6,667 nucleotides of DNA from Pseudomonadota bacterium (GTDB lineage: Bacteria; Pseudomonadota; Gammaproteobacteria; Acidiferrobacterales; Acidiferrobacteraceae): positions 1 to 6,667 of the forward strand of contig JAJYPQ010000227.1 in the NCBI GenBank assembly GCA_021795255.1, written 5' to 3'. Each line of letters opens with the position of its first letter. Position 1 is the stretch's first letter. The position numbers and the translations under genes are program-made. The notes under the pieces were generated by a model. It was not told the DNA's origin. It saw only the letters and a program-made list of their open reading frames with translations, and did no database searches. This document shows positions 4,673 through 6,667 of this stretch, in pieces.

Positions 4673-5832
4673 GCACGCGTTTCGATGTCGTGGTGATAGG
4701 TGGCGGTATTCAGGGGGTCGGTGTGGCCCAAGCGGCCGCGGTGTGCGGATACAGTGTCCTGCTGCTCGAACAGGAGAGCCTGGCCTCTGGGACCTCGAGT
4801 CGATCGTCGAAATTGATCCATGGTGGTCTGCGGTACCTTGAGTCGCGACAGCTTGGCCTGGTGCGCGAGTCTTTGCGTGAGCGCGAAACCTTGTTGAAGA
4901 TCGCGCCAAGCCTGGTCGAACGTAAGGCCTTCTACATCCCGGTGTACGGGCATTCGCGACGCAGTCCTTCCCGCATCACGGCGGGCCTCCTCTTGTATCG
5001 GGCCTTGGCCCAAGGCGCTCATGGCGGATTTCAGCGCGTAGCGCCGCGCCATTGGGATACCCTCGATGGCTTGAAGACGGCCGGACTCAAGGCCGTATTT
5101 CGCTACTACGATGCCCAGACCGATGATGCCGCGCTCACGCGGGCTGTGGCCCAGTCGGCCCAGGATTTCGGTGCCGAGTTGCGCATCGGCGCCCGGTTTA
5201 TCGGCGCCGAGCGTGTGGGGCCGCGCTACGAAGTACGCTTTTTGACTGCCGGATCGGTGGCGTCGTGTTCGGCCCAGGTCCTCGTGAATGCGACTGGTCC
5301 CTGGGTAGGACAGACTCTCGGTCGGATTTTGCCGGGCCCGCCGCGCCTCGCTCACGACCTAGTCCAAGGGGCCCACATCATAACGCCTGGTACCCTCCGC
5401 CAAGGCATCTACTACACCGAGGCCCCGCGCGACGGCCGAGCTGTTTTTGTGATGCCTTGGCACGGACGGATACTGACCGGCACGACCGAGACCGCCTATA
5501 TCGGCGACCCGGCGTTCTCGGCGGCGACCCAGGACGAGATCATCTATCTGCAAGAGGTGCTGACGAGTTACTTCCCGGATCTGTCGCCGACCGTGGAGGA
5601 AAGTTTTGCTGGTCTGCGGGTGCTGCCCCGGGCCGCCCATGGATTTAGTGCCCGGGCGCGCGAGGCCGTGCTGTTGGCGGATGGCCCCGTGCCCCGCCTC
5701 ATTAGTATCTTTGGCGGGAAGCTGACCGGCTATCGGTGTACCGCAGACCGGGTTATGAAGCGGTTCAGGGGGGTTTTACCGGATCGGATCGCTCGCGGCG
5801 ACACCCAACGTTTAATTCTCCCCGTGCCATGA
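4669..5832 (+). CDS. glpD: FAD-dependent glycerol-3-phosphate dehydrogenase, short GlpD type
   Basis: It oxidises glycerol-3-phosphate to dihydroxyacetone phosphate, passing electrons to the quinone pool at the inner membrane face. The N-terminal Rossmann fold has VVVIGGGIQGVG (7-18) with Gly11, Gly13 and Gly16, and Glu34 for the ADP ribose. SGTSSRSSKLIHGGLRYLE (40-58) is the strongly conserved FAD and substrate segment of GlpD/GlpA. PWHGRILTGTTETAY (about 264-278) matches the usual PW...TLIGTTD strand. GGKLTGYRCTA (349-359) fits the known C-terminal signature GGKxx[GSTE]YRxxA. Only 28 residues follow, so the roughly 120-residue C-terminal domain of the 501-residue E. coli enzyme is absent. 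The ending looks natural, not broken, and I recall other short proteins of this type. GTG is the start, overlapping the ugpQ stop. The tail overlaps the convergent kinase by 21 bp. Confidence 0.87.
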   Translation: MSTRFDVVVIGGGIQGVGVAQAAAVCGYSVLLLEQESLASGTSSRSSKLIHGGLRYLESRQLGLVRESLRERETLLKIAPSLVERKAFYIPVYGHSRRSPSRITAGLLLYRALAQGAHGGFQRVAPRHWDTLDGLKTAGLKAVFRYYDAQTDDAALTRAVAQSAQDFGAELRIGARFIGAERVGPRYEVRFLTAGSVASCSAQVLVNATGPWVGQTLGRILPGPPRLAHDLVQGAHIITPGTLRQGIYYTEAPRDGRAVFVMPWHGRILTGTTETAYIGDPAFSAATQDEIIYLQEVLTSYFPDLSPTVEESFAGLRVLPRAAHGFSARAREAVLLADGPVPRLISIFGGKLTGYRCTADRVMKRFRGVLPDRIARGDTQRLILPVP

Positions 5833-6667
5833 GGGCATGAGCGCGCACCATTTATGGTAGCGGTCCCTGAGCGCTTCGTCCTCGGTCGGTGCGAATGCCT
5901 GTTCACCCGGACTCTTGGGCCATTCCGCAGGGGCCCCGGCTGCGAGGAAGGCGAGTCCCCTCGAGGTCGCCTCGCCTTCACCGGGACGGCGCACCCCAAG
6001 GCCGCTCAGGTTGGCAAGTGCTTGGCACACCCCGTCACAGGCCGCCATGCCGCCGGTGACGACGAGCCCCGCGCAGGGGCCGGTTTGGGCCCGTATCGCG
6101 CGGACGTTTTCGTTCACGAGAAAGACGACGCTTTCGATAATAGCTGCCGCTTTGGCGGTCATGGTCCCGTCGCCCTCGAAATGCGGTGGCAGGTCCGGAC
6201 GCCAATAGGGAGACCCAAGCCCCCCTATGGAATTTACAAATAGCGGCCGCGGGTCGCGACTTTTCAAAAGCGTTTCGCAGTGCCGAGCCAGATCGCGATA
6301 GGGCAAGGCCTCGCTTCCCCAGGCAAGAGCGGAGCCCGCGCCGTTGATGGTCCCCTCCAAGACGTGCAGGCTATCGTGGCCGTTTTGAAGCGCGACACTC
6401 CACAGCAGGGGACCCCAATCGACCGTCGCATGAACGACCGGCCGTTGAAGAAAGGCCCCGGTCCCCATATTGATGTAGATCGTGTCCGGGCGCGGGGCCC
6501 CCTCGCTAAAAAGCGCCGCCCCTTGATCGCCCATCATGATGGTAAGGGGGACGTGGGCGCCGCCTGCCCTTAAGCCGCCAAAAGGATAGCGGCTGGGCGC
6601 GCAAGTCGGCAAGGTCTGCTCCGAGATACCGAATAGCCGCAAAAGCTCGGGGTCCCAGTCCTTACGC
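5812..6667 (-). CDS. glpK: FGGY-family carbohydrate kinase, probable glycerol kinase, 5' partial
   Basis: This is the C-terminal part of a sugar or polyol kinase, open at the right edge. About 284 residues are visible of an expected 460-500. The first readable residues, KDWDPELLRLFGIS, correspond to the end of the N-terminal FGGY lobe. GDQGAALF and INMGTGAFLQ form the start of the C-terminal ATPase lobe. EGTINGAGSALAWG and GGLGSPYWRPD match the segments that glycerol kinases show as EGSI...W and GLGAPYWDPDA. VTGGMAACDGVCQALANLSG, followed by VRRPGEGEATSRGLAFLAAG, is the FGGY C-terminal nucleotide-site region. The expected reaction is ATP-dependent phosphorylation of glycerol to glycerol-3-phosphate, the substrate of the neighbouring dehydrogenase. 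Context strengthens glycerol over xylulose or gluconate, but the substrate-binding N-terminal lobe is outside the window. It is transcribed toward the dehydrogenase and overlaps its last 21 bp. Confidence 0.82.
   Translation of the reverse strand, partial: RKDWDPELLRLFGISEQTLPTCAPSRYPFGGLRAGGAHVPLTIMMGDQGAALFSEGAPRPDTIYINMGTGAFLQRPVVHATVDWGPLLWSVALQNGHDSLHVLEGTINGAGSALAWGSEALPYRDLARHCETLLKSRDPRPLFVNSIGGLGSPYWRPDLPPHFEGDGTMTAKAAAIIESVVFLVNENVRAIRAQTGPCAGLVVTGGMAACDGVCQALANLSGLGVRRPGEGEATSRGLAFLAAGAPAEWPKSPGEQAFAPTEDEALRDRYHKWCALMPSWHGEN

Noticed and set aside
4579..5355. Minus-strand open frame of 258 codons opposite glpD
   Set aside because: It is an antisense shadow of a GC-rich gene with no motif, and the + strand has unmistakable GlpD signatures.

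Overview
The window is GC-rich bacterial DNA of proteobacterial character. The protein families and codon choice suggest a gammaproteobacterium, possibly an acidophilic sulfur or iron oxidiser, but no marker gene here fixes the taxon. It falls into three blocks.

Left block (1-1396, + strand): a compact metal or redox cassette. The 3' end of a CcdA/DsbD-type membrane protein overlaps by four bases a small membrane-anchored cupredoxin-like protein. After 69 bp comes a MerR-family metal sensor with four cysteines (75, 77, 112, 122). The three genes run in the same direction and probably belong to a heavy-metal handling operon whose upstream part lies outside the window.

Middle block (about 1397-3916): an accessory scar. 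It begins with a perfect 14-bp-stem inverted repeat and a second short palindrome. Next is a heavily decayed IS1380-like transposase on the minus strand, with frameshifts and nonsense codons but a readable C-terminal third. About 200 bp with no recognisable gene follow, then a Fic-family gene on the + strand. The Fic gene is preceded by three copies of the heptamer GCGCCTA/TAGGCGC. Its N-terminal winged-helix segment is still legible but is separated from the Fic body by an apparent one-base deletion. The Fic body has an intact class II inhibitory motif (SSRLEGN) but a divergent active-site motif, with Gln where the catalytic His is expected. About 300 bp with no recognisable gene separate it from the next block.

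Right block (3941-6667): glycerol-phosphate catabolism. A glycerophosphodiester phosphodiesterase (UgpQ type) overlaps by four bases a short FAD-dependent glycerol-3-phosphate dehydrogenase (GlpD type, without the usual C-terminal domain). A convergent FGGY kinase, most likely glycerol kinase, overlaps the dehydrogenase tail by 21 bp and runs off the right edge. Together these would release glycerol-3-phosphate from phospholipid head groups, make it from glycerol, and oxidise it to dihydroxyacetone phosphate.

No CRISPR array, tRNA or rRNA was seen. The most noteworthy signals are the broken HTH-Fic gene with its upstream repeats and its atypical Fic core. I do not see convincing evidence for a wholly new system.
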